Source: an uncultured Oscillospiraceae bacterium (GTDB taxonomy: Bacteria; Bacillota; Clostridia; Oscillospirales; Acutalibacteraceae). From it: a stretch of DNA of 64,000 nt. Below, piece by piece: positions 8,225 to 15,532 of this stretch. The notes below the pieces were generated by a model. That model saw nothing but the letters and a program-made list of their open reading frames with translations. It made no database searches and was not told the origin of the DNA. Positions within the stretch are counted from its first letter, which is position 1, and each line of letters opens with the position of its first letter. Where the stretch lies: NCBI GenBank assembly GCA_902492895.1, contig CABUNG010000010.1, positions 1-64,000 on the forward strand, in the 5' to 3' direction. A program made the position numbers and the translations under genes.

Positions 8225-8827
8225 GTGGTGACACTTTATCTCATCCGGCACGGCCTGACCCAGGGCAATCTGGAAGGCCGCTATATCGGGCAGAGCGAAA
8301 ACCCTCCTTTGAGTGTCCGGGGGAGGCAGGAGCTGGAAGAACGCAAGGCGCATCATCCCTATCCGCGTGCCGAACGGCTCTATATCAGTCCCCTGCTCCG
8401 CTGCACGGAAACGGCCCAGCTGCTCTATCCCATGCTGGTACCGGTGCCGCTGTCCTCCCTGGCTGAGCAAGATTTCGGCCTGTTCGAAGGAAAAACGTAT
8501 GAACAGCTGAAAGATGATCCCACCTATCGCCGCTGGGTCGATTCGGCCGGCCTGCTGCCCCCGCCCGGAGGCGAGAGCGGACAGGAATTCGCCCTCCGAC
8601 TGAAAGGGGCGCTCAGCCAGATCGCGGGGGACTGCCGCAGCAGCGGCTCCAAAACCGCCGCAGTTGTCACCCATGGCGGCTGTATCATGACCATTCTCAG
8701 CCGGCTGAACGTCGAACAGGATCCTTCCCCCGCGTCTTTTTATGGGTATCAGGCACCGAACGGCGGCGGCTACGCTGTGGCGCTGGATCCCACAGCCGTA
8801 CGAATTTCCCTGCTTGGGGCTTTGTAA
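8225..8827 (+). CDS. cobC: histidine phosphatase, probable alpha-ribazole phosphatase
   Basis: A 200-residue member of the phosphoglycerate-mutase-like histidine phosphatases. The RHG signature is at the N-terminus (LYLIRHGLTQGN), the second Arg region is YISPLLRCTETAQLL, the catalytic Glu is in EQDFGLFEGKTYEQL, and the second His is in VVTHGGCIM. Its place right after cobS makes alpha-ribazole-5'-phosphate phosphatase the best guess, but substrate is inferred from context. The GTG start at 8225 has GAAAGGG about 9 bp upstream. A TATAAT sequence overlapping the cobS stop codon (8198-8203) might add a weak internal promoter. Confidence 0.82.
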   Translation: MVTLYLIRHGLTQGNLEGRYIGQSENPPLSVRGRQELEERKAHHPYPRAERLYISPLLRCTETAQLLYPMLVPVPLSSLAEQDFGLFEGKTYEQLKDDPTYRRWVDSAGLLPPPGGESGQEFALRLKGALSQIAGDCRSSGSKTAAVVTHGGCIMTILSRLNVEQDPSPASFYGYQAPNGGGYAVALDPTAVRISLLGAL

Positions 8828-8838
8828 AGGATCCCTAC

Positions 8839-8867
8839 TTGTCAAGCGTTTAAATATGTGCTATACT
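8839..8867 (+). promoter_or_regulatory. strong promoter of the precorrin-2 dehydrogenase gene
   Basis: TTGTCA (8839-8844), 17-bp spacer and TATACT (8862-8867) with an extended TGC before the -10 element. It starts an independent transcript right after the cobC-like gene. Confidence 0.75.
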
Positions 8868-8956
8868 GATTTTAAATTGTCGAATGATCGCGATATCAAC
8901 GCTTTTTCCGCGCCGTCGGCGCGTTCTCATCTGAATGACAGCGAAGAGGTGACGGC

Positions 8957-9454
8957 ATGGCCCTGGGATTTCCTTTGTACATCAACCTCCACGGGAACAA
9001 CTGCGTCGTGCTGGGCGGCGGGGATTTCGCCTATCAGCGGGCAAAAACTCTGCTGGATTTCGGTGCCAAAGTGACGGTTATCAGCCCTACGCTGTGCGAA
9101 GAGATGCAGCGCCTCGATGAAGAGAATAAAACCCGCTATATCCCCCGCCGCTATTTCCGCGGAGACTGCACCTGCGCCTATCTGTGCGTCGCCGCGACGG
9201 AGGACGAATCTCTGAACGTCGCTATTTCCGATGAGTGCAAAGCCAAGGGGATTCCGGTGAACGTTCTAAAACCGGTTGCTTTCGGCACCTTCTATTTCCC
9301 GTCCGTTGTCCTGACCGACGCCTTATCCATCTCCATTTCGGGCAAGCTGGATCCCGCTGTTGTGAGCAGCCTGCGGGATCAAATCGAGCAGGCGCTCCCC
9401 GCCATGCTTGAGATCGCGCAGGAGACCGCCGAATCGGATGTTTCTCTTGTTTAA
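8957..9454 (+). CDS. precorrin-2 dehydrogenase / siroheme synthase N-terminal domain protein
   Basis: A 165-residue NAD-dependent enzyme of the Met8/CysG N-terminal type, which oxidises precorrin-2 to sirohydrochlorin. The Rossmann motif is VVLGGGDFAYQRAKTLLDFGAKVTVIS; FYFPSVVLTDALSISISG is the family's second signature, normally around the active-site Asp. The methyltransferase half of CysG is absent, as is usual for the stand-alone form. It follows the cobalamin operon, so it may feed siroheme or an anaerobic corrin route. No other early tetrapyrrole gene is in the window. Confidence 0.9.
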   Translation: MALGFPLYINLHGNNCVVLGGGDFAYQRAKTLLDFGAKVTVISPTLCEEMQRLDEENKTRYIPRRYFRGDCTCAYLCVAATEDESLNVAISDECKAKGIPVNVLKPVAFGTFYFPSVVLTDALSISISGKLDPAVVSSLRDQIEQALPAMLEIAQETAESDVSLV

Positions 9455-9468
9455 CGAAATTATAAGGA

Positions 9469-9501
9469 AACGGCGCCGCAGATTTTGACTGCGGCGCCGT
9501 T
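9469..9501. terminator. bidirectional terminator between converging genes
   Basis: A perfect 12-bp inverted repeat, AACGGCGCCGCA/TGCGGCGCCGTT, with a 9-base loop lies between the precorrin-2 dehydrogenase gene and the microprotein gene that faces it. T-rich tails are short on both sides. Confidence 0.7.
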
Positions 9502-9520
9502 CGGATGTTCAGAGCAGAAA

Positions 9521-9667
9521 TTAGAAGTTGTCCTGGCGGTTCTGCTTGTTGTTCTGCTGATTCTGCTGGTTGTTGTTCTGCGCGTTCTGGTTCTTCTTGT
9601 TCTGCTGCTGGTTCTGATTGTTCTGGCTGTTCTGGTTGTTCTGCTGATTGTTGTTCTGGTTGTTCAT
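9521..9667 (-). CDS. Asn/Gln-rich microprotein of 48 residues
   Basis: An ATG at 9667 preceded by AGGAGG opens a 48-codon frame ending in TAA at 9521. Nearly three quarters of the residues are Asn or Gln (it begins MNNQNNNQQNNQ), with a few Ser, Lys, Arg and Ala and a C-terminal DNF. There is no signal peptide or hydrophobic stretch. The two other minus-strand frames and a plus-strand frame are also open because the DNA is a CAG/AAC-type triplet repeat; only this frame has a ribosome binding site and ATG. Composition recalls gamma-type small acid-soluble spore proteins, but the FGTEFASET repeat of SspE is missing. Function unknown. Confidence 0.7.
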   Translation of the reverse strand: MNNQNNNQQNNQNSQNNQNQQQNKKNQNAQNNNQQNQQNNKQNRQDNF

Positions 9668-9837
9668 GATGTGTTTCCTCCTGTACAGTTACGGTGTGTT
9701 GAATGATGGGATGCCACGGCACATGCTTTTCGTTCGAAATGCACCTGCCGTTGCATCGCTTTTATTTTTAGCGGGCATGCCCGATTTTATACAGTCCTTT
9801 TCCTGCAATTTTGCGAGCTGTCTCATCGGCTTTTTCG

Positions 9838-9866
9838 TTGACTTCAAGTCGAAAAATCGGTATACT
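9838..9866 (+). promoter_or_regulatory. promoter of the AraC-family regulator gene
   Basis: TTGACT (9838-9843), 17-bp spacer, TATACT (9861-9866), about 30 bp before the start codon. Confidence 0.75.
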
Positions 9867-9897
9867 GAAAAAAAGACGCGTGGAAAGGGGATGCCGT

Positions 9898-10812
9898 ATG
9901 TCCGAGGTATCCGGAGCTTTGCATACCGAGCCCGATTCGTTTACCAATATGTACATTTCCGATAAAAACGGCAATAGCCTGATCTTCATGGGCAAGCATC
10001 ACATCACCGGGCCGTTCATCGCGGATGTGCATGTCCATCAGCAGCTCGAAATTTCCTGCGTCCTGTTGGGGGAATGCAACTACCGTGTGGGAGACCAAAT
10101 GTACGATATCCGCCCCGGCGACGTATTTCTTTTCAATAATACCGATCCTCACGGCCTGGTTCTGGACGAAGGGCAGTCAATCACCCATCTGGTGATCCAT
10201 TTCGAACCGTCCTTCATCTGGAACTCCCTGGCGAACGACCTCGATTATAATTTCTTGCTGATTTTCTTCGAGCGAAGCCGTCAATTCAGCCATCGGCTGG
10301 ACCGGGACAATCCGGCAACACATCGGATCGCGGAACTGATGCAGGAGATTTATCGGGAATTTCTTGAACAGCATCTCTGCTATGAATTGATCGTCAAAAT
10401 CAAGCTGCAGACGATTTTTACCGAGATTATCCGTAATTACGATTATATCGACAGTAAAAAAGCCGGCCGGCCCCTGCACGAGACCGATATCGTCCAGCTC
10501 AACGCGGTGCTGCAGTACATCGACGAGCACCTCGACGGGGAGCTCCGGCTGGCGCAGCTCGCGTCCATCGCCCACGTCAGCCCGGCGTATTTTTCCACCC
10601 TGTTCAAACGCTTCAACGGCCTTTCTCCTGTGGAATACATCGTGCACAAGCGGGTGCAGCGGGCCATTGAATATATCCGCACCACAAACATGAGCATGAC
10701 CGAGGTAGCCATGGCCTGCGGATTCAACAACAGCACGAATTTCTACAAATCGTTCCGCAAGGTGACAGGGCGCACCCCCGTCTCCTATCGACAGAATCCC
10801 GGCATGCTGTGA
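9898..10812 (+). CDS. AraC-family transcriptional regulator, cupin type
   Basis: A 304-residue regulator. Residues about 20-130 form a cupin sugar-sensing domain (HVHQQLEISCVLLGE, then YDIRPGDVFLFNNTDPHGL). Residues about 205-300 carry two helix-turn-helix motifs of the AraC/XylS type (LAQLASIAHVSPAYFSTLFK and MTEVAMACGFNNSTNFYKSF followed by GRTPVSYR). The start at 9898 has GGAAAGGGG 7 bp upstream; an ATG at 9891 is out of frame. It sits just before the isomerase-oxidoreductase-ThuA operon and probably controls it in response to a sugar. Confidence 0.9.
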   Translation: MSEVSGALHTEPDSFTNMYISDKNGNSLIFMGKHHITGPFIADVHVHQQLEISCVLLGECNYRVGDQMYDIRPGDVFLFNNTDPHGLVLDEGQSITHLVIHFEPSFIWNSLANDLDYNFLLIFFERSRQFSHRLDRDNPATHRIAELMQEIYREFLEQHLCYELIVKIKLQTIFTEIIRNYDYIDSKKAGRPLHETDIVQLNAVLQYIDEHLDGELRLAQLASIAHVSPAYFSTLFKRFNGLSPVEYIVHKRVQRAIEYIRTTNMSMTEVAMACGFNNSTNFYKSFRKVTGRTPVSYRQNPGML

Positions 10813-10910
10813 GCGGTGGGGTCCAGCAAATCCCTCATCAGGACGGCTCAGGCCCGCATCCCGAACTCCATGCAAGCAGGGCTACGGCCCCGGGATTTTT
10901 ACGACTTTCC

Positions 10911-10928
10911 GCTTTGATATATCAAAGC
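10911..10928. promoter_or_regulatory. perfect 18-bp palindrome, operator-like
   Basis: GCTTTGATATATCAAAGC is an exact inverted repeat with no loop and no following T-run, which points to a dimer-binding site rather than a terminator. It lies about 100 bp after the araC-type gene and 230 bp before the sugar operon. Confidence 0.5.
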
Positions 10929-11044
10929 TCTATGCAGCCGTCTTATTCCTGCGTAGGGCTTTCTTGTTCCGTTTCGAATACTCTTAAAAAAGTTTGCGGC
11001 TTCCCGTTTGTATTTCCGACACTTCCAAATTGCCGGACCTAAAA

Positions 11045-11069
11045 AGTTTACAAAAATAGTTTACAAAAA
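11045..11069 (+). repeat. 12-bp direct repeat before the sugar-operon promoter
   Basis: AGTTTACAAAAA occurs at 11045-11056 and again at 11058-11069 (period 13). It lies 13 bp before the -35 element, where AraC-type activators commonly bind paired half-sites. Protein binding is inferred. Confidence 0.55.
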
Positions 11070-11081
11070 AGCGGACAATAG

Positions 11082-11112
11082 TTGCTGAAAAACCGCGTGG
11101 CTGCGGTATAAT
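11082..11112 (+). promoter_or_regulatory. promoter of the sugar isomerase operon
   Basis: TTGCTG (11082-11087), 19-bp spacer, perfect TATAAT (11107-11112). The long spacer and poor -35 suggest dependence on an activator. Confidence 0.55.
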
Positions 11113-11161
11113 GAAGACAGAAACCCGGGACCGTCATTTATTACATAAAGGAGTGTTTCAC

Positions 11162-12127
11162 ATGAAGTTAGGAGTTCTCACCGTCCCGTTGCAGGGCATG
11201 TCCGCCCGGGACGCCTTCGCCTATCTGCATTCTCTGGGCGTTCAGACCGTAGAACTGGGCACCGGCGGCTATACCAACAACAATCATCTGAAACCGGAAG
11301 TCTATCTCGACAATCCGGAAAAAATCGCGGAATTCAAGGCTCTTCTCAAGGAATTCGACCTGGAGATCAGCGTCCTGTCCTGTCACGGCAACCCCGTCCA
11401 TCCCAACAAGGAGAAGGCTGAGGCCTATCACAAGGTTTTCGTCGATACCTGCCGCCTGGCCGAGCAGCTGGGGGTCGATACCGTCGTCACTTTCTCGGGC
11501 TGCCCGGGCGACTGCCCCACTTCCGAACGGCCCAACTGGGTCACCTGCTCCTGGCCGGAGGATTACGGCGAAATCCTCGATTACCAATGGAACGACGTTC
11601 TTATTCCCTATTGGAAAAAGGCCGCCGAGATCGCCCGCTCCTGCGGTGTAACCAAGATCGCCTTTGAGATGCATCCCGGCTTCTGTGTCTACAACCCCTC
11701 TTCACTCCTCCGTCTGCGGGAAGCCGTCGGCGACATCATCGGCGCGAACTTCGATCCCAGTCACCTGATTTGGCAGGGCATGGATCCCGTCATGGCGCTG
11801 CGGGAACTGGAGGGCGCGGTCTATCATTTCCACGCCAAGGACACCCGCGTGGATGAGTACAATAAGGCCCGCAACGGCGTGCTCGACACTGGACACTACG
11901 GCAATATCCTCGATCGGAGCTGGGTTTTCCGCACCGTCGGCTACGGCACGGGTGCCCAGCTGTGGAAGGACATGATGTCCACCCTGCAGTGCATCGGCTA
12001 TCAGGGTTCGATCAGCATCGAGCACGAGGACGGCCTGATGTCGGTCAAGGAAGGGCTGGAAAAGGCCATTGCGTTCTTAAAAATCGTTATGATCACCGAG
12101 GATCCGGCCGCCATGTGGTGGGCCTGA
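11162..12127 (+). CDS. sugar phosphate isomerase/epimerase (TIM barrel)
   Basis: A 321-residue xylose-isomerase-like TIM barrel (AP_endonuc_2 family). Typical metal-site segments are visible: VVTFSGCPGD, IAFEMHPGFCVYNPSSLLRL (the metal-binding Glu), GANFDPSHLIWQGMD (Asp/His), VYHFHAKDTRV (His/Lys/Asp), and SISIEHED near the C-terminus (Glu). Such enzymes isomerise or epimerise sugars or inososes. The start at 11162 has AAAGGAG upstream. It leads an operon with a Gfo/Idh/MocA oxidoreductase and a ThuA-like protein, a set seen in catabolism of disaccharides, keto-sugars or inositols. Exact substrate unknown. Confidence 0.88.
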   Translation: MKLGVLTVPLQGMSARDAFAYLHSLGVQTVELGTGGYTNNNHLKPEVYLDNPEKIAEFKALLKEFDLEISVLSCHGNPVHPNKEKAEAYHKVFVDTCRLAEQLGVDTVVTFSGCPGDCPTSERPNWVTCSWPEDYGEILDYQWNDVLIPYWKKAAEIARSCGVTKIAFEMHPGFCVYNPSSLLRLREAVGDIIGANFDPSHLIWQGMDPVMALRELEGAVYHFHAKDTRVDEYNKARNGVLDTGHYGNILDRSWVFRTVGYGTGAQLWKDMMSTLQCIGYQGSISIEHEDGLMSVKEGLEKAIAFLKIVMITEDPAAMWWA

Positions 12128-12171
12128 TCCAATTACACAATTCCAGATACGCGGAAGGGACCGGAGACACC

Positions 12172-13236
12172 ATGAAAACATACAAAGCTGCTCTCGTCGG
12201 CTACGGCGGCATGGGCCGCTGGCATAAAACCGGCATTTGCAAAACACCCCGTGTGATCCTCGACGGGGTATACGACATCAATCCCGCCCGGATGGATGCT
12301 GCCCTCGAGGACGGCATCACGACGGCTTACCCGAGTTATGAAGCGCTGCTTGCCGATCCGTCGGTGGACATCGTCGTTGTGGCCACGCCGAACAATTTCC
12401 ATATGCCCCTTGCCTGCCAGGCTCTCGAGGCCGGCAAGGCCGTGGTGTGTGAAAAACCGGTCACCATGACGAGCGAAGAGCTTCAAACCATCATGGATAC
12501 GGCCGATCGAACCGGCAGTCTCTTCACCGTTCACCAGAACCGCCGTGCCGACGCCGATTTCTGCGCCGTCCGGGAAACGGTGGACGCGGGCCTGCTCGGC
12601 AACGTGTTCGAAATCGTCTCCAGCGTCACCGGTTCCCGGGGCATCCCCGAGGGATGGCGGCAGTACGCCGTAGCCGGCGGCGGCATGATGCTCGATTGGG
12701 GCGTCCATCTGATCGATCAGGTCATGACCATGTACGCGGACTGCAAGGTCACATCGGTCTACTGCAAGATGTATCACGTCAACTATAAAGAATGCGACGA
12801 CGGCTTCAAGGCCTTCATCGAATTCGATAACGGCGTGATGGTCACCATCGAAGTGGGGACCAGTCACTACGCGAGCGTGCCCCGCTGGTATGTCTGCGGC
12901 GACCGCGGCGCCCTGATCATCGACGACTGGTCCTGCCAGGGCCGGATCATACGGGCGGCCGAGCACGAGATCACCTGGGAAGAAGACATCATCTATACCA
13001 AGGCCGGACCAACCAAGACCATGGCCCCCCGTGCACGCGACACCATCGAGCAGATCGATCTCGATCCGGACAAATACCAGTCCGATTACGACATTTTCTA
13101 CCGCAATCTCGCCGAGGTGCTCGACGGCACGGCCGAATTGAGGGTGAAGCCCGCCGAGGCTATGCGGGTCATGAAGGTGATGGAAGCCACCTTCGAATCC
13201 GACCGGCTCAACCAGGTCATCCACTGCGATATTTAA
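12172..13236 (+). CDS. Gfo/Idh/MocA-family NAD(P)-dependent oxidoreductase
   Basis: A 354-residue oxidoreductase. An N-terminal Rossmann fold opens with ALVGYGGMGRWHKTG, and the conserved EKP motif is in VVCEKPVTMTSEE (about residues 94-106). The C-terminal alpha/beta domain has the GGGMMLDWGVHLIDQVM motif with the catalytic-region Asp and His. Members oxidise sugars or inositols, or run redox steps on them. It follows the epimerase gene by 44 bp and precedes the ThuA-like gene by 18 bp. Confidence 0.92.
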   Translation: MKTYKAALVGYGGMGRWHKTGICKTPRVILDGVYDINPARMDAALEDGITTAYPSYEALLADPSVDIVVVATPNNFHMPLACQALEAGKAVVCEKPVTMTSEELQTIMDTADRTGSLFTVHQNRRADADFCAVRETVDAGLLGNVFEIVSSVTGSRGIPEGWRQYAVAGGGMMLDWGVHLIDQVMTMYADCKVTSVYCKMYHVNYKECDDGFKAFIEFDNGVMVTIEVGTSHYASVPRWYVCGDRGALIIDDWSCQGRIIRAAEHEITWEEDIIYTKAGPTKTMAPRARDTIEQIDLDPDKYQSDYDIFYRNLAEVLDGTAELRVKPAEAMRVMKVMEATFESDRLNQVIHCDI

Positions 13237-13254
13237 CTGTAAGGAGGCGTCTCC

Positions 13255-14007
13255 ATGATCCGTGTCACGGTATGGAACGAAAACATCCATGAAAAGGAAA
13301 TCGCCGCACAGATGGCCCATTATCCCGAGGGGATACACGGCGCCATCGCGAATTATCTGAAACAAAGCCCCGATGAGCTCGACGTCCGGATCGCCACCCT
13401 GGATCAGCCGGAATGCGGCTTGCCCGACGACGTGCTGAACACCACCGACGTCATGATCTGGTGGGGGCATGTCGGACATCATCTGGTGCCAGACGACCTC
13501 GCACGCAGAGTAGCCGACCGTGTGCTGCTCGGCATGGGGCTGATCGTGCTGCATTCCGGCCACTATTCCAAGCCTTTCCGTCTGCTGATGGGCACTACCT
13601 GTTCCCTCCGCTGGCGGGACGGCGATTACGAACGGCTGTGGTGCGTCAATCCCGGCCACCCGATTGCCAAGGATGTGCCCGCTAATATCGAACTGCCGAA
13701 TGAGGAGATGTACGGCGAATTTTTCGATATTCCCCAGCCGGATGAGCTGGTGTATGCGGGCTGGTTCCGGGGCGGCGAACTGTTCCGCTCCGGCTGCTGC
13801 TGGCGCAGAGGCGCGGGCAAAGTCTTTTATTTCCAGCCCGGCCACGAAACCAATCCCATCTATAACAACCCCGCCATCCTGAAGATCATCGGCAATGCCG
13901 TCCGATGGGCCGCGCCCGAAAACTGGCGTTCTACCCTCGAATGCTTCCATCATGACGATACGACCGAGGAGCGGGTCGCCAAGGGACTGCCCATCGACCA
14001 GTATTGA
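13255..14007 (+). CDS. ThuA-like (trehalose utilisation) domain protein
   Basis: A 250-residue protein with the class-I glutamine-amidotransferase-like fold of the ThuA family. Seen: IRVTVWNENIHEK at the start, DVMIWWGHVGHHLVPDDLARRV, LLGMGLIVLHSGHYSKPF and GKVFYFQPGHETNPIYNNP. ThuA proteins take part in formation or use of 3-keto sugars, though their biochemistry is poorly fixed. AAGGAGG lies 8 bp before the ATG. A strong terminator follows, closing the operon. Confidence 0.88.
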   Translation: MIRVTVWNENIHEKEIAAQMAHYPEGIHGAIANYLKQSPDELDVRIATLDQPECGLPDDVLNTTDVMIWWGHVGHHLVPDDLARRVADRVLLGMGLIVLHSGHYSKPFRLLMGTTCSLRWRDGDYERLWCVNPGHPIAKDVPANIELPNEEMYGEFFDIPQPDELVYAGWFRGGELFRSGCCWRRGAGKVFYFQPGHETNPIYNNPAILKIIGNAVRWAAPENWRSTLECFHHDDTTEERVAKGLPIDQY

Positions 14008-14022
14008 GTCATTTCAGGTTTT

Positions 14023-14053
14023 CGCCCCCGTTTTTTAACGGGGGCGGTTTTTT
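14023..14053 (+). terminator. terminator of the sugar operon
   Basis: CGCCCCCGTT (14023-14032) pairs with AACGGGGGCG (14037-14046) over a TTTT loop, followed by GTTTTTT. Confidence 0.9.
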
Positions 14054-14067
14054 ATGAGCGAAAAAGG

Positions 14068-14096
14068 TTGTCGATACCGGCTGTATATGATATAGT
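14068..14096 (+). promoter_or_regulatory. promoter of the DUF5050 lipoprotein gene
   Basis: TTGTCG (14068-14073), 17-bp spacer, TATAGT (14091-14096); about 75 bases of leader precede the start codon. Confidence 0.7.
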
Positions 14097-14177
14097 GAAA
14101 ATAAGGAGACGGCGTATCCGAAAAGACCGATTTCCGGTCATGAGAAAAGGTGTGAAATTCTATAAGGGGGATCCTCT

Positions 14178-15470
14178 ATGAATCGGAGTATCCGCAAGCT
14201 TCTTATTCTGCTATCCTTAAGCTTGACTCTGTCCCTGACGCTCTCCGGCTGCATGGCCGACGAGCCGGTCCCCATGGAGAATTCCTCGACGGCGGATATG
14301 GCCGCTTCCACGCAAGCGGACTCCTCCGATTCCGGATCCGCTTTTCCGGCGGACGGTTCCTCGTCGCATACTGCGGATATCCCGGATCCTCAGCGGCCGG
14401 ATGCGCCTTCGACCAATCCGGTTGACAACCCCAACGATATCAGCTGGCCCGGCACGCACCCCATGACGACGACCGCCCCTGCGGTGCCAACGATCCCCGG
14501 ACAGGAGCCCTCCCGGACGCAGTCCCCTCCCGAATCCACGGCGACGCCGACCACCACGAACTCCCAGCCCACGTCCGCGCCTCTTCCGGACCCTTACGCC
14601 AACACACCGGGGAACACAACCGGAAACATCGTAAACGGCGGCGCGGCGGCGATCCAGGGCGATTGGATCTATTACCGCAACAGCGCTGACAACGGCAGGC
14701 TGTACGCCATGAAAACGGACGGCAGCGGCCGAAAGAAGCTGAGCAATGACAACGCGTCCGGCATCAACGTGGTCGGCGACCGCATCTATTACAGCAACCA
14801 CGACGACGGTCCGGGCTATCTGTACACGGTGAAAACCGACGGCAGCGATCGAAAACGCCTGAACACCGACACTTCGGCCTACGTCAATGTTATCGGGAAC
14901 ACCGTCTATTATATCAATGCAAGCGACGGCCACATGCTGTACACGATGAAAACCGATGGATCCGGCCGCAAAAAGCTCGGCAGCATGAAGTTGGGAGAAG
15001 CCGTTGTGGCGGACGGGCGGATTTATTATACCAATTGGGACGAAGGACATATCCTCTACTCGATCAAAACCGACGGCAGCGACATAAAAAAACTGAGCCA
15101 TGAGGATGCGTGGCGCATCAATGTGACCGGTGGGCGGATTTATTACGCCAGTCATGAGAGCGGCAAACGCGGAATTTACTCCATGAAAACGGACGGCAGC
15201 GATCGGAAGCTTCTGACAAACCAACGCGCTTCCGATATCAATGTGCTGGGTGATCGGATCTTTTATTTGGATTTTTACGATTCCGATCTCTATACCATCC
15301 AAACCGACGGCAGCGGCCAGAAGAAACTATACGTCGGCAATATGAGCGGCATTCATATCGCCGGTGAGTGGATCTTTTACATCCGTGTTATTCGGTATGA
15401 CACATATGAGCAGCGTATTGTCAAAACCGATGGATCCAATGATCGGCTCTTGGGTTCCTACACAGTTTAA
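14178..15470 (+). CDS. lipoprotein with DUF5050-type beta-propeller repeats
   Basis: A 430-residue exported lipoprotein. The signal peptide ends in the lipobox LTLSGC, with Cys25 as lipid-bearing residue. Residues about 26-140 are a Pro/Ser/Thr-rich linker that probably spans the cell wall. Residues about 145-430 hold seven repeats centred on a K-T-D-G-S-x-x-K-x-L motif alternating with D-R-I-Y-Y strands, as in DUF5050/TolB-like propellers. The seven repeats would make one complete propeller. Ligand is unknown. It converges on a second lipoprotein gene of similar design, with a shared terminator. Confidence 0.88.
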   Translation: MNRSIRKLLILLSLSLTLSLTLSGCMADEPVPMENSSTADMAASTQADSSDSGSAFPADGSSSHTADIPDPQRPDAPSTNPVDNPNDISWPGTHPMTTTAPAVPTIPGQEPSRTQSPPESTATPTTTNSQPTSAPLPDPYANTPGNTTGNIVNGGAAAIQGDWIYYRNSADNGRLYAMKTDGSGRKKLSNDNASGINVVGDRIYYSNHDDGPGYLYTVKTDGSDRKRLNTDTSAYVNVIGNTVYYINASDGHMLYTMKTDGSGRKKLGSMKLGEAVVADGRIYYTNWDEGHILYSIKTDGSDIKKLSHEDAWRINVTGGRIYYASHESGKRGIYSMKTDGSDRKLLTNQRASDINVLGDRIFYLDFYDSDLYTIQTDGSGQKKLYVGNMSGIHIAGEWIFYIRVIRYDTYEQRIVKTDGSNDRLLGSYTV

Positions 15471-15488
15471 TACATCAGAAACAGCAAA

Positions 15489-15524
15489 AGGCCGCCGAAC
15501 GCGTCAAGACGCATTCGGCGGCCT
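15489..15524. terminator. bidirectional terminator between two lipoprotein genes
   Basis: AGGCCGCCGAA (15489-15499) pairs with TTCGGCGGCCT (15514-15524), with an inner GCGTC/GACGC stem; flanked by AAAA on the left (T-run on the minus strand). Confidence 0.8.
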
Positions 15525-15532
15525 GCTTCGAT

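Larger units (their letters stand above)
10813..11161 (+). other. 349-bp non-coding region holding the sugar-operon control sites
   Basis: No credible coding sequence. It contains an 18-bp palindrome (10911-10928), a 12-bp direct repeat (11045-11069), a promoter (11082-11112) and the ribosome binding site AAAGGAG of the next gene. Confidence 0.7.

Noticed and set aside
9222..9722. Glu/Pro/Gln-rich 166-codon minus-strand frame and Val/Leu-rich plus-strand frame over the triplet tract
   Set aside because: Both are by-products of the CAG/AAC triplet repeat; neither has a start with a ribosome binding site, and the first runs antisense through the precorrin-2 dehydrogenase gene.
12133..13953. 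606-codon minus-strand open frame
   Set aside because: It is the antisense shadow of the oxidoreductase and ThuA genes, which have clear family motifs and ribosome binding sites on the plus strand.
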